Of a stretch of 64,000 bases of DNA, positions 13,001 through 28,000 are shown one piece after another (the first letter of the stretch is position 1; each line of letters starts with the position of its first letter). A program made the position numbers and the translations under genes. Under the pieces are notes generated by a model. The model did not search any database. It was not told the origin of the DNA and saw only the letters and a list, made by a program, of their open reading frames with translations. Source of the DNA: Mytilisepta virgata (Eukaryota > Mollusca > Bivalvia > Mytilida > Mytilidae); NCBI GenBank assembly GCA_028015205.1, contig CM051511.1, forward strand, positions 5,766,001-5,830,000, written 5' to 3'.

Positions 13001-16000
13001 CTGGAAAGCAGTGGTGGAAAGATTGCCACTGTGGTTTTGTATAATTTCAAATTGAATTTTATCACAGATTTGTTCTTTGTTATGTGAGATCAATTACAGT
13101 GAATGTATTCCTTTTTTCCTGAAATATTTTTTTTTTCTCAAAATCAATGTATATTCAGTGGTATGGAAACCAGGATATAATTTTCAGTTAGAGTTCAATG
13201 TGTATTAAGGCTCAGCTTTTAGCAACAGTCAATAGACTATCTATAGACCAAATACAGTTGGTCTATGTATTGTAATTGCTGAGAAATGGACATTATCCCA
13301 AAACATGAAACAAGTCACTCAACCATGAAATTGTGGTCAAGGTCAAAAGGCAGATGACATACTGACATGTATCCACTAAGAACTATCTATTGACCAAATA
13401 TGGTGGGTCTAGATATCACATTGCTGAGAAATGGACTTAATCTCGAAAATGTGACAAAGTCAATCAAGCATGAAATTGAAGTCAAGGTCCAGAGACAGGT
13501 GTCAGACTGCAATGTGCCTACTAAGAATTACCTATTGACCAGGCATGGTGGGCCTAGGTACTATAGTTGCTAAGAAATTGACTTAATCACGAAAATGTGA
13601 CACAGGTCACTCAACCATGAAATTGAGGTCAAGGTCAAAAGGCAGGTGTCAGACTGACATGTACCGACCATGTACTATCTATTGACCAAATATGGTGGGT
13701 CTAGGTATTATACTTGCTAAGAAATGGATTTAACCATGAAAATGTGACAAAGTCACTCATAAATGAAATTTAGGTCAAGATCCAGAGGCAAGTGTTGGGC
13801 TGGTATGTGCCCACTAAGAACTATCTATTGACCAGATATAGTGGGCTTAGGTATTACAGTAGCTAAGAAATGGACTTACCACGAAAATGGGACGCAGGTC
13901 ACTAAACCATGAATGTGAGGTCAAAGCTCATTATAGTTGCTGAGATCACGAATATGTGAAAAAGTCACTAAAGCATGAAATTCACATCCAAATCCCAAGC
14001 CAGATGTCAGACTGGCATGCACCCATTAAGAACTATCTATAAACCAAATATGGTAGGCCTAGATATTACAGTTACTGAGAAATGGATTTAACCACGAAAC
14101 TTAGATGCATATTTTACATTTATGTTTATGAATTCAGTGAACCACGAAAACAAGGTCATGGTCACCAGACAAGTATATTTTGGCAAACTTTATACGGTAA
14201 GGTATCTGTCGACCAAAAATCTTAATTGTAGGCATTATTTGTGCAAAGTTATTAAAGTTGTTAAAAAGTTTACACTGCCCAAAGGTAATAAATATATCTC
14301 ACCTTCACAACATTTTTCATCACAGGCATATTCAAAAAACATTTTTTATTTCGAAAAAAATTTAATTGAGAGTAATTGTTAATAAATCCTTTAATCGTGC
14401 ATAACAACATTTGTATAAGATCGTGTGTTGAAATTGCTAAAAAAAGAGTTAAAACTGACAATTCATGTCTATCAAAAATATGTCCGACAGAGGCTGATGA
14501 AAATTTCCGATTCGTGCATAAAACATTTAGATTCCAGAAGTGCATGCCTGAGTTTTATTAATAGAAAATCTTAAAGTATTTTTTCTCAAATAATGGGTAA
14601 TAATTGTCAAATGGTAGATGTGCAATTAGTTTTGACAATGAATTAATTTAAAAAGTAAAGTTCCCAACAACGAATGTACGGGAAGCTGTTTCTTGTAGAT
14701 TCATTATGATAGATAAATTCATCCGCCGTCTGCGTTGACTTCATTTTAATTCCTTGGTAATTTCGGTAAATGATAAAGTTTTATGTTAGTTAAAAATATT
14801 AGTTCGGATATTATCAACAAGAAGGTACTCGTAATTTAAAAAATGCTGTAATCATTGGAACTACATTTTATGGACTAATGTCTGATGGTATCGAAGAGGC
14901 CACACTTCCGGTTTTGGAGACCGATGCCATAGGAAGGATTTGCAATCTTCCCAAAATAAAAAAAAACCCAAGAAGAATAAATAAGAACTGCTAAAAAAAA
15001 CTAATGTGCCATACCTGCTGTACTGAATTCATTTACTGCCTTTATTTTTCTCATGTTGTAATGTGGATCAAAGCTGTAAACAAAAACAATTAGCAACATA
15101 AAGCTATACAAAAAAACTTTCTATTAATATGCAACAAAAATTAATGGTCAGTTCAGTGATTTTGATAGGCAGGGCCTTAAGCCATTTGATACATTGCCTT
15201 AGGGTGGCCCAGGAAATGAAGAATGGCTTATCATACTTTTATACCTTCTCATAGAAAGATTTTTTTAACAGGACCCAATGGTTCATTGAAAATTTGACAT
15301 TCCCCATCACTGCACTTAGTAGGCAATTTTTTAAAGAATTCTTATTCTACAAATTTTTGCTGATTGTAAAATTATTAACTTATTACGAGTGAGGCCATCT
15401 AAACTGAAATCTCTGGTTTTCAGACACTGTTGACAAAACACGTTTATTTGATTTCCGGAAAAAAATCCCTACTGTTCCGGTAATTTTCCATAAAAATAAA
15501 ATAAGAAATTTGGCACCAAAAGTACTTTTCAAGCATCTCATTCATGCATCTGCTAATTCAGACTCAATTTTCAAGCATTGATCAAGTCAAAACAAAAACA
15601 AATAAACTGCTGATAAACGATCATATCAGTGAGTTTGACTTGCATATTTGCCCCAAACAAGTCATTCCATAGACAATACTGACTGTTCAGTCTATAATTA
15701 CAGTGGAACAGCTCTGCAGAAGTGTATTTGCAGGAGAAATGGAGGAAATTTGAGGCAATGAAAGCAGATAACCCTTTTGTATAATTAAAACGTCACAGAT
15801 TTGTATGCCACCAAAATAAACATTTAAAATCAAATATCTGAGAACCAAAGAATTTATTTTAGGTGGTCTTACATTTTGACTTTAATGTTGCTTACAGAAA
15901 AATGTCAAAAAATTACTTGCATAGATACAATAAATAGTGTATTGGTAGCAGAAACATTGTTTTTTTTTCTTTGTCTTTATTATGCAAACAAGGAATACTG

Positions 16001-19000
16001 CCAAATAAATTTAAAAAAAAAAAAGATTACATGTACATCTTTCTTCGTTTGAAATTTATATTATTTCACCTTACAAACAATTTTTACAAATACTAATACA
16101 ATATACAAAATACAACATAAAAACTCTTTCAATGGTTCTTTTGATGCTTGTAGCCACTATGTTTGTGTAAGATTATAAGTTGTGTAACTTGTATATCACT
16201 CTCAAATATTGTTTCACTACTTACTCTGACCGTGTTTTAGGACCTCTGAAATTTTCCTCAACAAGTACTTTGTGTATTGTACCCAACTCATGGTGGAAAT
16301 GCAAGATCTACCATTGTAATGGAATGCAAAAAATATAAACAGTAGTTAATACTATGCATATGAAAAGAAAATTTATAATTTTTATATACAAAAAATATGC
16401 AAATTTAATTCTAAAAACTGTAAAAACAACTGTAAATATTATAATAGTACAATTAGCTTATGATTAAAAATGGTTCCAAAAACCAAATTGTTTTAATGAA
16501 GCTCTCCTTTAATTTGTTAAAAAACATCATTGCAAATTTGAATTAAAGTCAATATTACCTTTTGGAAAGTTCCATTGGAATTGATAATAAGATTTCCATG
16601 TCGGACTTTCTTAAATTCAATTCCTGTTGGTGTTTCCACAACTGTGTATGATGCATTATGAGGTCCTACAAATATAACAATAAATATTTTTGTTAATACT
16701 CCTCTTGATGATCTCAGAAATTCTTTAGATTTTTGCATATCTTTATATTATTAGTTTCAATGCTTTAAAATAAGTTGTGATTAGAAGATTCTTACACTAA
16801 TGACAGATACCCACTTTGTTTGCTAGGGTATAAATGAAAATGTTTATTTGTTAGCCAAAAAGGGCTTGAATTACACTCTTGGTAATTTGATTAAACTGAT
16901 GATTCATCAGAGCAACTTAAAGACAAATCCTACTATTGTTTCTGCACATATTGTTTTTAAACGTTATTGTTTTGCAATTTGTCTATGATTTCGACAATAT
17001 TCCACGAAATTCCCATTTCCGGTAGCCATCATGCAAGGGTTGCTCCTATCCACCATTAGTTATAGTGTTCTGAGCTGAACATCTTGTTAAATATGGCCAG
17101 ACTCCCGACCATTGAATTATTTACAGTTTTTCATAAAGGATAAGTGTGATGGAAATTACAATGCGAGAAAAAAGTAACTCATGATACACTTTGCCACACT
17201 AGAATAAACGGTTAAAAGCCTTGAGTTAAAAGCACATGTCAAAGGTTAATATGTCATAATTTTCCTCAAAATAGATTTAAAATAAAAAGTCTCTAATAAT
17301 CCAGTAGAAGCTATTTGTATTTAAAAAAAAAAAGAATACCTGCAATATTTTCCTGTCATTTTAAATTTTTTATACATTTTCGGTAAATATCTTTTGCCCT
17401 GACACGGGACCAAATTTTTTTATATTCTTAATCTGAAGAATAGGTAAGTCTTCATCTTCTGTAAAAATTCAATTATATTATTATTGGTCAATTCTTTGCG
17501 ATTATCGATTTTGCATACTTTGAGTCGCAAACAAAAATCGCCGGAAGTTATCAATACCACTTTGTACCCATACCATGCATTTAATTTATTTCATTGTGAT
17601 ATATTTTTGTTATAAAAATCATGCCTCCTTCATCACAATCTGTGTTTTCCCCCCCAAAACCAATCTTATAAAAAATATAGGCCAAATAACATATAAGTGG
17701 TAGATTCAAAACAAGGTTAATAAAGATGAGGTCGATGACCCCATATTTTTATTAGCTTATTTGAAAGATGATACCTTTCAGAGTATCAACAATTTATTAT
17801 TGGTAAATCTGAATAGTAGGATATGTCTTTAAGGTATCTGGATCATAAAACTTGGTTTTCAGTCAAATTTTACTTTGGTGAGTCCAACCAAATACAATCA
17901 ATCCAGGAGTTGCAGTTAGGTTACCAAAATCCCAATAACTGATCATGTGATTATTACAAACGTCTGAGATGGTCCTTGCAAAGTAATATCTAAGTTATGA
18001 ACTTTGGAAATATTTTCCACCCTAATTATTTCGATAAATGTTGCAAGCAACTTACATCTAGATCAATATTTCTACTTAGCATGATTTAACATTGTAATGT
18101 GGAAAATTATTGAAAAACCGAAATTTTCTTATATTCAAATACTTCTAAAAATTTTACCTTCACTCCCAATCTCCTGTGTATGATATTCCCATTTGCTACT
18201 TCTCTTACCTCCTAAAACCTGTATATAGAAATATTATATGAAACTGAGACACTGAATATATTCTAGTCTATAAGGTTTTATTCCTATTAAAGTATAATAT
18301 GAGCCTCCATTTAACCGCAAAAATTGTTCCCTCATTGGATTGGGACCATTCATGATGGACACAAGGTATTTGCTGAAGATGATAACTTCTTTTGATCCAG
18401 TAAAAAATAATTTTAGTACAGCATCAAATATCCAATAAATGTTAAAATTCTTTTTGCAAAGTTTAATAAAATACTTGGTTTCAAAATATACAGGTCTGCC
18501 AACTTAAATGCACCCACTTATCTCTCTAATTCATAACAACTCGTTATGGTTCAACTTTTGCAATATGCTGGACAGTGGACAGTGTCAAAAATAACACAGG
18601 TGTTGTTTATTTTATCCTCTTCTGCAATATTGAGAACATAGCACTGAAGTGCTGATCTGCAGCGCTGCTGCTAAATTTTTCGCACTAACCTCATTTTCTG
18701 ATGCCTTATTGTTGTTTTGAGTCTTAACAGGGTTTCTGATACTGCACTTACCATCATGCTAATACTGCACTAAGATATAATAAATTTACTTCAAATCTAC
18801 CATTGTGCCATAGAATAACTGATCATTGAACAGATTTGGAGACATTTATACTATTCCATTTAGAAATTATGTTGAACGGATATCTTTAACCAAAAATTCA
18901 ACTAATGGATAAGCTGAATGGTCGATTAAAGACCTTCACAATCCATGAATAACTAGAACTATGAGTGACCTCACTGAGTGATACCCCATTTGCAGTACTA

Positions 19001-22000
19001 GGTTTTTACGCTTACAAACTTCAAACCCATAAGTTGGATTATCTCCCTTTGCAAGCATCCGATGATAATTGTCTTCTTTCATGTATATCTACATATGCTG
19101 CCCAACCTTCATATAACGTTCCATCAAAATGCATTGAACGGTTGAGGAGGAGTTACACTGACAAGCTTTAAACTTGTAAAACCCTTAAGTTTGATTATCT
19201 CCCTTTGCAAGCATCCAGCGATAATAATCTTGTTTCATACACATCTACATATGATGCCCAATCTTCATATAAAGTTTCATCAAAATGAATTGAACGGTTT
19301 AGGAGGAGTTCTCTTACAAGCTTTAAACATGTAAAACCCTTAAGATGAATTATCTCCCTTTGCAAGCATCTGGTGATAATTATATTGCTTCCTGCACATC
19401 TACATATGATGCCCAACCTTCATATAAAGTCTCATCAAAATCCACTGAACTTTTTAGGAGGAGTTGCGCTTACAATGTACATGGTTTGGGTTTGGGGAAA
19501 CAAACAATTATTTATTTTTTGGTTATACGCAAAATATTCATGAAAATATTATGGTATCAATATCTCCAACAGCACACCTGAGTGTGGGAATTCATATCTG
19601 TTATGTGACGACCGATATTGAATATGAACTTGTTTAAATTTTCAACTGGCCGATGTGGTGGCTTCGAATTTTATTAATACATTAGGTGATGGACTTGACC
19701 TATCTTTAAGACACGCTTACTGGATTGTATAAACATCGAAATTAAAGGCTTATATTGAGTCGCATTGTACAAGAATTATGTATATTTACAAAGAAACAGA
19801 TCAAAATGTCCCCAGGTAATGCAGAAGCCTACAACTGAGACTGGTTCAGGTTGAACAGGGTCCTGATAATGGAGACTGCACTACTTTCAAACATTATATC
19901 AATATGCAAAGAGTAAAAAATGTGGAAGCATTCATAGAAAGAGATAAGATGGCTCTGTACAAAGTTATTGCCAGGGTGCTAACAATCTTATGCGCAGTGT
20001 CAGCTAGATAAGGTAAGGTTATCATCGCTACAGCAGCGTTGCAGAAAAAAATGCCTATCAAAATACAACAACTATTTTTTCTGTCTGAAACACAAAATGC
20101 ATTTAACTTTTATATATCTAGTGGATGCCAGGCCTTAAAATGTTTTCAACTGCACAGGTAAGTCTGTGCTCAGAGTGATTTTTAGGTGTAAACACAGCCA
20201 TATTTTTCAATTTGTTATGATGAACCTTAATTAAATTTCCTCAAAAAATAGTTTTTTATTCACTCTGAAACCACCTGGAACACGATCCATTACCTTGAAC
20301 GGAAGTCACTATAATTTAAAGAAAGATAACTCTGCTGTATAATATTCTGTGTTTTTCTGTTAATTTTGTAAACTGGAATGAAGAAAAATACCAGGCAAAT
20401 TCATTCATTCATTCATTGTGCAACTTTTCATTGCGGACATTACATTCGGAACAAATTGTTACCTCCACTTCCATCCCATGCCTCTGATTAATAATAAGCT
20501 GGAACGATCATAAATCAGATTCATGAAAAGTAGATGATCGTTGTTGCAAAAAATCAATGCTGAAATTTAACTTATCTATTGATGCACAATAGTCATATGG
20601 AAACAGTGTCCAAGAGAAATTTAGGATGGGATTCCATAGGCAGATAGGGAGGTGTTCAATATTGGAATCTTTGAGTTGCAAACCTTCTCTCTTATGCACA
20701 GGCATTCATTTTATACAAATGTAACAGTAGTGCATGAGTTGTCTCCCAAAATTACCTACAGTACCAACCAGAGATCGAACCCAGAACCTTTGGTTCAGCA
20801 GTCCACTGCTCTACCAACTGAGCTAATGAAGGGTGGTTATAAACCTGTTACAGTTCTATTGTAAGCCAAAAGTGTCCTGTGAAATGGTGTCCGCCTGGAA
20901 AGTTTTTCACAGATCATAACATTAAATAATGTCCATTGCCATGAAATTTTGTCCCTCAAGTGAACAGAATTTACCGCAATAGTTATGAAATAGTGTCCTA
21001 CCGCAGACAATATTTCATAGCAGTTGATTAATTATTACATTCTGTCCTCCAAGGGAGGTAATACAAAGGTTATCAAAATGTTTTCTTATATAATTAATAA
21101 AAGTGTATTTGAAATAGATGAAGTAAAATATAAAAACAATGGATGGCAGTATTTACCGACAAATTTACAATTATCTATTACATGTAGTTACAAGAAATAT
21201 CCGAAAAAGTTTAATGAGGATCAGGGCTCACCAAACTGGGCGATTAGGGCGATTAAGTCGCCTAATGCTCGCCAATGTCGCCCTGTCATCGGCTCCAGAG
21301 CGACAAATGAGTCGCTCTGTGTTTTTAAGTAAGGCGCCTCCGAACAACGTACGTAATCAGCTGCATCTGAAGACCATTATTTTCATTAAAAATCTCTAGC
21401 CGCCATTTTTTGTTTTCTTGGAGGAAGGGGAAAGAAACGACAAAAAGTAAGCTAAATGGCGACAATCGGAATTCTCGTGATTTTTCATTGGTCACGGTGT
21501 TTTTTACCGACCGGTAACAATATGTAGACCTTATTTAAAAATAAATTTAGCGAATTTTGACATTATAATCTATGCACAAATGGAAATTTTGTCAATACAT
21601 GTATTGATTATTAAGGTGTTCAAGCAAGGTAATTGGGAGGATTTTAAGAGTAGGTTTGAGAAAAAATAATAGTAAACAGTATATATAAATAAATATTAAA
21701 AAATAAAATGGCAATAATAAATAAGTTGTGTCAAAAAGTACAAATATTTTTGCTCATATCTGTAACAGAAATTTTCTTCCAAGTTTGGAGCACCACTGCA
21801 TAATTTCAATTTTTAAAATTTTTTTATTATTTCAAATTATATTCGTCAGTATTTTAAGGCAGCACATGATTTTAATTAAACTTTGACAATAGTACAATAG
21901 GCCTACCATGGTCAAAATCATGCAGCAATGTACGTTAAAAAAGTGGAGATGAGTCCTGGGACTGGGACTCATCAAAATCAGCTGGGACCATTCTGAAAAA

Positions 22001-25000
22001 TGATGAGTGCCAGGACTCATCATGAAAAATTCTCAAAGGATATTTGACTAAATGCACATGAGACAAAATCTCAGATTATGACTAAAATGGAAGGATATGG
22101 AGTAAATGTAGATAAAATCTCAAACAATACAGGATAAAACACAATAAAGGAATGTATAGTATACACTATAAGACACAAAATAACAGGTATTTACTCGACA
22201 GGCGACAAATTGGGGCAAAAAACACAGTCTCTCTGGTAGACTTGGAAGTCTCCCTGTCATGCCCTGAAGTCTCCCTGTTGCTACCCTGAGGGAGACTGAG
22301 TCTCCCTGTTATTTTCAAGTGTGGTGAGCCCTGGAGGATGAAAAACTAAATGGAGACATAATTAACAGTATCAATGAATATTTCTATTGATTTAATCATG
22401 TTTATGATTAAGTTATTGAGTGTTCTGATATATGTACTTTAGACAATGAAATACTGATTTCCACTTACTGCTCTTTGATTGAAAATTCTAATTGTTATGT
22501 ACATGTATACATATATATATTTGGAAGTAATGAATTCATGTTTTTACCATGCTTCTCAGGTTTCACTTCATTTTAATTTAACCAGTAATTCTTAAACTGC
22601 TGATATAAAATGAGATCACCTTCAAAATCTACATTAATTTTTTTGTTTGTTTAGTTGGGTTTTTTATGACGTTTTCAGCACATTTGGCTATTTCACGGCA
22701 GTCAGTTTTTATTGGTGGAGAAAGCTGGAGTATCTAGAGACAACCACGGACCTTTGGTGGGAAAACTGGCAATCCTTGTAAATTAAGATTGGAGTCGAAC
22801 ACACCCTGCCACAGGTGAGATTCAAACTCACAACCTCAGTGTTGACAGGCTAGTGATCATAAGTAGTCATGACGAAATACCTAGACCACTCGGCCACCGA
22901 GGCCACTACACTAGTTTGTATGAAACAGATTGAAAATTACTTGATTAGGTACAGGCACAAAAGAATGTCAGAATTATCACATATACTGTTCAAGGACCAA
23001 AGTATCCAGTGATAGCATGGACAATTTTTCATGGCCTTGAACATTTTTTCATAGGTAAATAGTGCCTGGGACACATTTAAATAAGTGAATATTGTCCATG
23101 GACAATAATGTCCATTGCCATGACAATGTCCGGGACATTATTAAATCCTACACTATAACTTCAATCGAACACGAGGGAAGCCCTGTTACACAAATAAGAC
23201 CCATGTATGGGGCTGTTATTTGTATAAAATGAATGTATGTGGCTGTTATTTGTATAACACGTATGCACATGGGGTTGTTATTGTACATATAAAACAAATG
23301 CCTGTGCTCTTATAAGTTACACCAGGAACTGTATGATAGTATTTATATGATCCCTGGTTATAATGTGCCACTGCCAGTAAACAAAATTTGCATACTTGAT
23401 TTATGTTGTAATATTGGATTTAATTCTTCCATAAATGATGGAAAATTAATCAAAAATTGACAAATGGTGGTCGTAGGGTGTTGCACTTGCAGAGAAAAGC
23501 AGAAAAAGGCATGAACTTGATGAAAGGGAAGAGGCAGAAGGAAAAAAGGGAGATGTAACACACTACAGGTTGCTCCAACATTGTCATTGGAACTCTTAAC
23601 ATGGGACACATTACAGTATATTTCATCAGCTTATGTTATCGGACAATACCTAAATATTACATGTTTCGCTTTTAGAAAGTTTTTCTATTTTCATATTTTT
23701 CGGCGTCTGCTCAAATTCTGTATTTCCGGTAGCGCTAAAACCTAACCAAACATATTCGAACTTACACAAGAATTATTTTTTAAAAACAAAAATGAAAATT
23801 AAATTAAAATGAAATGAAAATACAATTCAAATATTAAGCAATTATGAATAAATAAATCAATTTAAGTAACTTTTCCTATTTTAAGGCGACAGTCATTAGA
23901 TATAAAAAAAAATTAAAATAATTTGAAATCCGTAAAAATTAATAAAAAATCCCAAGTATAATGTGTGTCTAGTCCTGAAACTCATGACTCTTGTGTAGCC
24001 TTATTTTTTATTTGGATTTTTGCTGGGGCTACACGTGTAGCCCCAGCAAAAATCCAAATAAAAAATAAGTCTACACAAGAGTCATGAGTTTCAGGACTAA
24101 ATGTGTGTCCATGCCAATTCTCCTGTCTGATGTCAAAGGAATCTTGGACTACCCCGGCCTGAGTAAAAAATTAATGGTAAGCACTGTAAAAACTTGAAAG
24201 TCTTCAACGAATTTTTCCAAGGTGTGGATTCTTCTGGTTTGAACCATAGTTGCCGATATAATAAAATTTGGATGAGAATTTAGATTTTTTTTCGTGTACT
24301 AATGGTTTACCTGTTGTTTCCCGTGTAGCTTGGAAGCAAGTAAGGCAGCGAAACCTTTCTTTGTGGCCAGAACTTCGTCGTCTTCCTTGGGATGGTATAC
24401 CTTCAGAATTTCACCATACGGTGTTATTTCAAATGAGAACCTACAAAAAATGATAATATCAAAATTATAAGCACTGCATGCAATAGGTTGTTTAGCGTCC
24501 TGATTCCAAGTTGACACCTTTTCTTATTAGTTAGGCATGATTTATCATTATGGATGAACAACCACCTTTTCCGTCAGAACCAATCCAATGAAGCAGAACT
24601 CAACGTTTACACTATTAATTCAATAGTCGTTTGGTTCGTGACAGAAGCCTTTAAAACAGATAAAAATCTGGTTAAATAAGTGTCAGTATTCGTTTTTTCT
24701 CCCAAAAAGCATGATAACTCATTTTCCATGCTCTAGCATATCGGATACCAGTATATGCAGGTGATGCTTGAATATATTAAAACTTAAGTCACGGAAATTA
24801 ACAATATGAAAGTTTGTATCCAAAGGTTGTCAAATGTACATAAAGTATAGGTACAGGAATAGATGAGTTTCAAAAATATAAAAAAAAATTAATCTTAACG
24901 TACAATAGCACATTTGAAATCTCGGAAGTGGGGAGAGGGGGGAGAGGGGGGGGGGTGGCTCTGTCTGTCAATTTTGCAACTTACCATCTAGACAAATCCA

Positions 25001-28000
25001 TGTCATGACCAGGAGTCCCTGAAATTAAAAACGATTTCGTTTTAATATATGTCCGGGATTGACGAAATAAACAATTAAAATAGCATGAATAGGTAAATAA
25101 AAGTATCTAAATAACCATTATAATTAAGACATTATAAAGTAAATAAAATAAAATTCGTTCGTTTTACATAAAACTGAAAACGTGGGAGGGGGGATAGGAG
25201 ACAGAGTGATCCTATTTTCTGAAATCATAGGACAACCGTTTTAAAATCGAACTGCAATACCTTAATCGTTATACTAGCAACGGGCAAAATACTTGCTGGA
25301 TAAGACTTACATTACAAATAGATATATCCACTTGAAAGACTCAGAGTTCATTACAGAATTAAAATATACAACTTACCTGTACCCGGACCATGTTCTGTGC
25401 TGAAGGTGAATGCATATACACGTAGTAAAATTTCCTGATATGTGTCAGTTTCCTCTATGTTGGTGTAACTTATCTGAAATTTTAAAATATAAGCCATTAA
25501 TTCATAATTACTCTTCAAAGCGTTTATGTCGTCTTCATAAATATAGTTAGCAAAATCTACAGAAATGGACCCGTATGTATTGTTAACATTTTTTTTAACG
25601 TATTTTGGTCTCGTAAAGTTCACACATTTTCAATGCTCTATCTTTTTTATTTAGATTCCATTTTTTTTGCGATAAACAAAGGTCCTGTCCTGGTCTTTGC
25701 CAACAAATGATTATATATATAACAATGTAAACCCGGGAGTGTAAACAAATAGAGAAAACTTACAATTACACTATAAATCTACTAAAACTTCCGTTACAAG
25801 AAGAACAAGACAACACTTTTTTTAACAACCTCAGACATACAGGTGTACAAGAGGACATATACATACAAATAATAATAATAACAGTCAACACAAATAGAAT
25901 TTAAATATGCGTATAATCAGCAAATACAAATGACACAGCTCATAATCACAATAGAAGAGAGAGTTGAGATATTGTTTCATAAATATCGCGGCAGCAGCCA
26001 TAAACTTGAAATTTTGCTAGACTTTTATAAAGTTCGTCGTGACAGAACATCAACATATACATCAATTCATATTCACTAGGATTAAGGGTATAATATGTAA
26101 GAATATTTAATTCTCTCAGAATTTTGATATCTTTTTTTACATATAAATAAATTATGGAATTCATTGGCAATTTCAGTGACACAAAGATGACACATCCTTT
26201 CATTTATATAGGAACCCCCGACCATCTAGCCGTTTCTTTAAAAAAATTTAAATTGGAGCATCTCAATTTGCTAAACTAGTTGAATCTGACTAGATAATTG
26301 TCCAAGCCAAAATTTGTTTTTTAAACTGTGATTAAAAGGCACTTCTTGATGACATGCCGATGAATTGTTCGTTTAAGAAAAACAATATTGGATGATCTGA
26401 TCTGACTTTAAGTTGGGACGAAATAAGTGTTTTTATGACTTGTTTCTCCAGCGGAATTTGAAATTCAAATATGAAAATTAATCCACAATCATCGAATACT
26501 GAGTTTTTGAATGGTCTACAGATGTATATATACCGCCGTGGACTTGAACTGCATACTGAATTTAAATGATCACATGATGATAAACAACAGTCAGCTATCG
26601 ACATAATTATTGCAACAGTGGTGTACGCAAGGTTATATAACTCGATAAACCCGTATCAAAACATACATATGAAAATAAAAAAAATTCAGTAAATATATAT
26701 TATCATTGACTGCAATATGAGATCTCCTTATGGATATCGATACGTATCAATGTTCGTAATGACGTATGAATAATTTTATTGTTAAAAATGACTGCGATAA
26801 CATATCTGCATATTATGGATCTTCGCCATTGTGAAGAGATTTGCAGAAGTAACAAAATCAGAAGCTATCTAAAAGGGATCAGAGCAAGTACCTTCCGGGG
26901 TACTTGCCAAAAGGTCTAACACTGAACTGCTCAAATTCTTTTTCTAATACAAGAGTTAAAAAACTATATATTAAATTGAAGTCAGAGTAAAGTCTTTTTA
27001 AAGGAAAATTTGAAACATGACTTAAGTGTCTTATTTTGTGTGTCATTATTTCATTTCTGATCATTCTCTACTGTTCTTATTAAACTTCATTTGAAATTTT
27101 CCGAATATGTTTAAAGTTAATCAAAATTTTAATTAATTTTAGTAAAGATAATCTTAGATGTTTAACATTTGACAGGTAAACGTGTCGTGATCAACAACTA
27201 TTGGAAAGTGACTGTATCACTTCTCTCATGAAATAAGCCAAATAATATTCAAAAACATTTTACATACACAGATGAAGGTGGTTTGCGATATAAATACAAT
27301 TCAATTCAAGTCAATACTTTATTAAAGTCTCATCTCTCCAATATACAATATAATAAAACATCCATACATAAAACGTATTAACTATATAAAAGTATAAAAA
27401 GAGAGCCATTCTTTACAGAATTATAAGAGACTATATAACTTAAAACACGAAAAATCATAAAACATACATTGTAGTGTGAATAGACATGATCATAACAGAA
27501 GAATGAAGATCGATATTACTTTCATATAACTTTTTAGAACATTATGTATAAGCATGGTTATTTGAACATCATTGATAATATGCGATAAATCAACATTAAT
27601 CAATAAGGAGGAATAGAAGTAGCTGGGCTGATATCCAGACATTTTACTCATCAAATCATTTTTTTTTTTTAAATCTATTCAGTTGTTTTGCATTTTTTTT
27701 TCTTCTTTTTGTTAAATGCTTATATCCTGCTTCAGTCGCACTAATTAAATTATAAAAGCACAAGCAATATCGGTTAGTAAAGTTGGAAAACTACATTTGA
27801 ACTTACACAATAGCTTATCTATTTGTACAGCTCAATAGCTTAATTCAATCTCTGTTTCAATGTCCGCACACTAAATACAACTTGCGCAATTTCTGTATTC
27901 TGTACAGTAAATTTTCAATTTGCAATGCATTTTTCTGTCGAGCTAGCTCGGAAACTGTAATGTTATATTCAGATTCACATGTATGTTGATGCTACATAAC

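Noticed and set aside
20745..20830. Functional tRNA gene
   Set aside because: A and B boxes are present, but the acceptor stem and anticodon arm do not pair; treated as tRNA-derived repeat.
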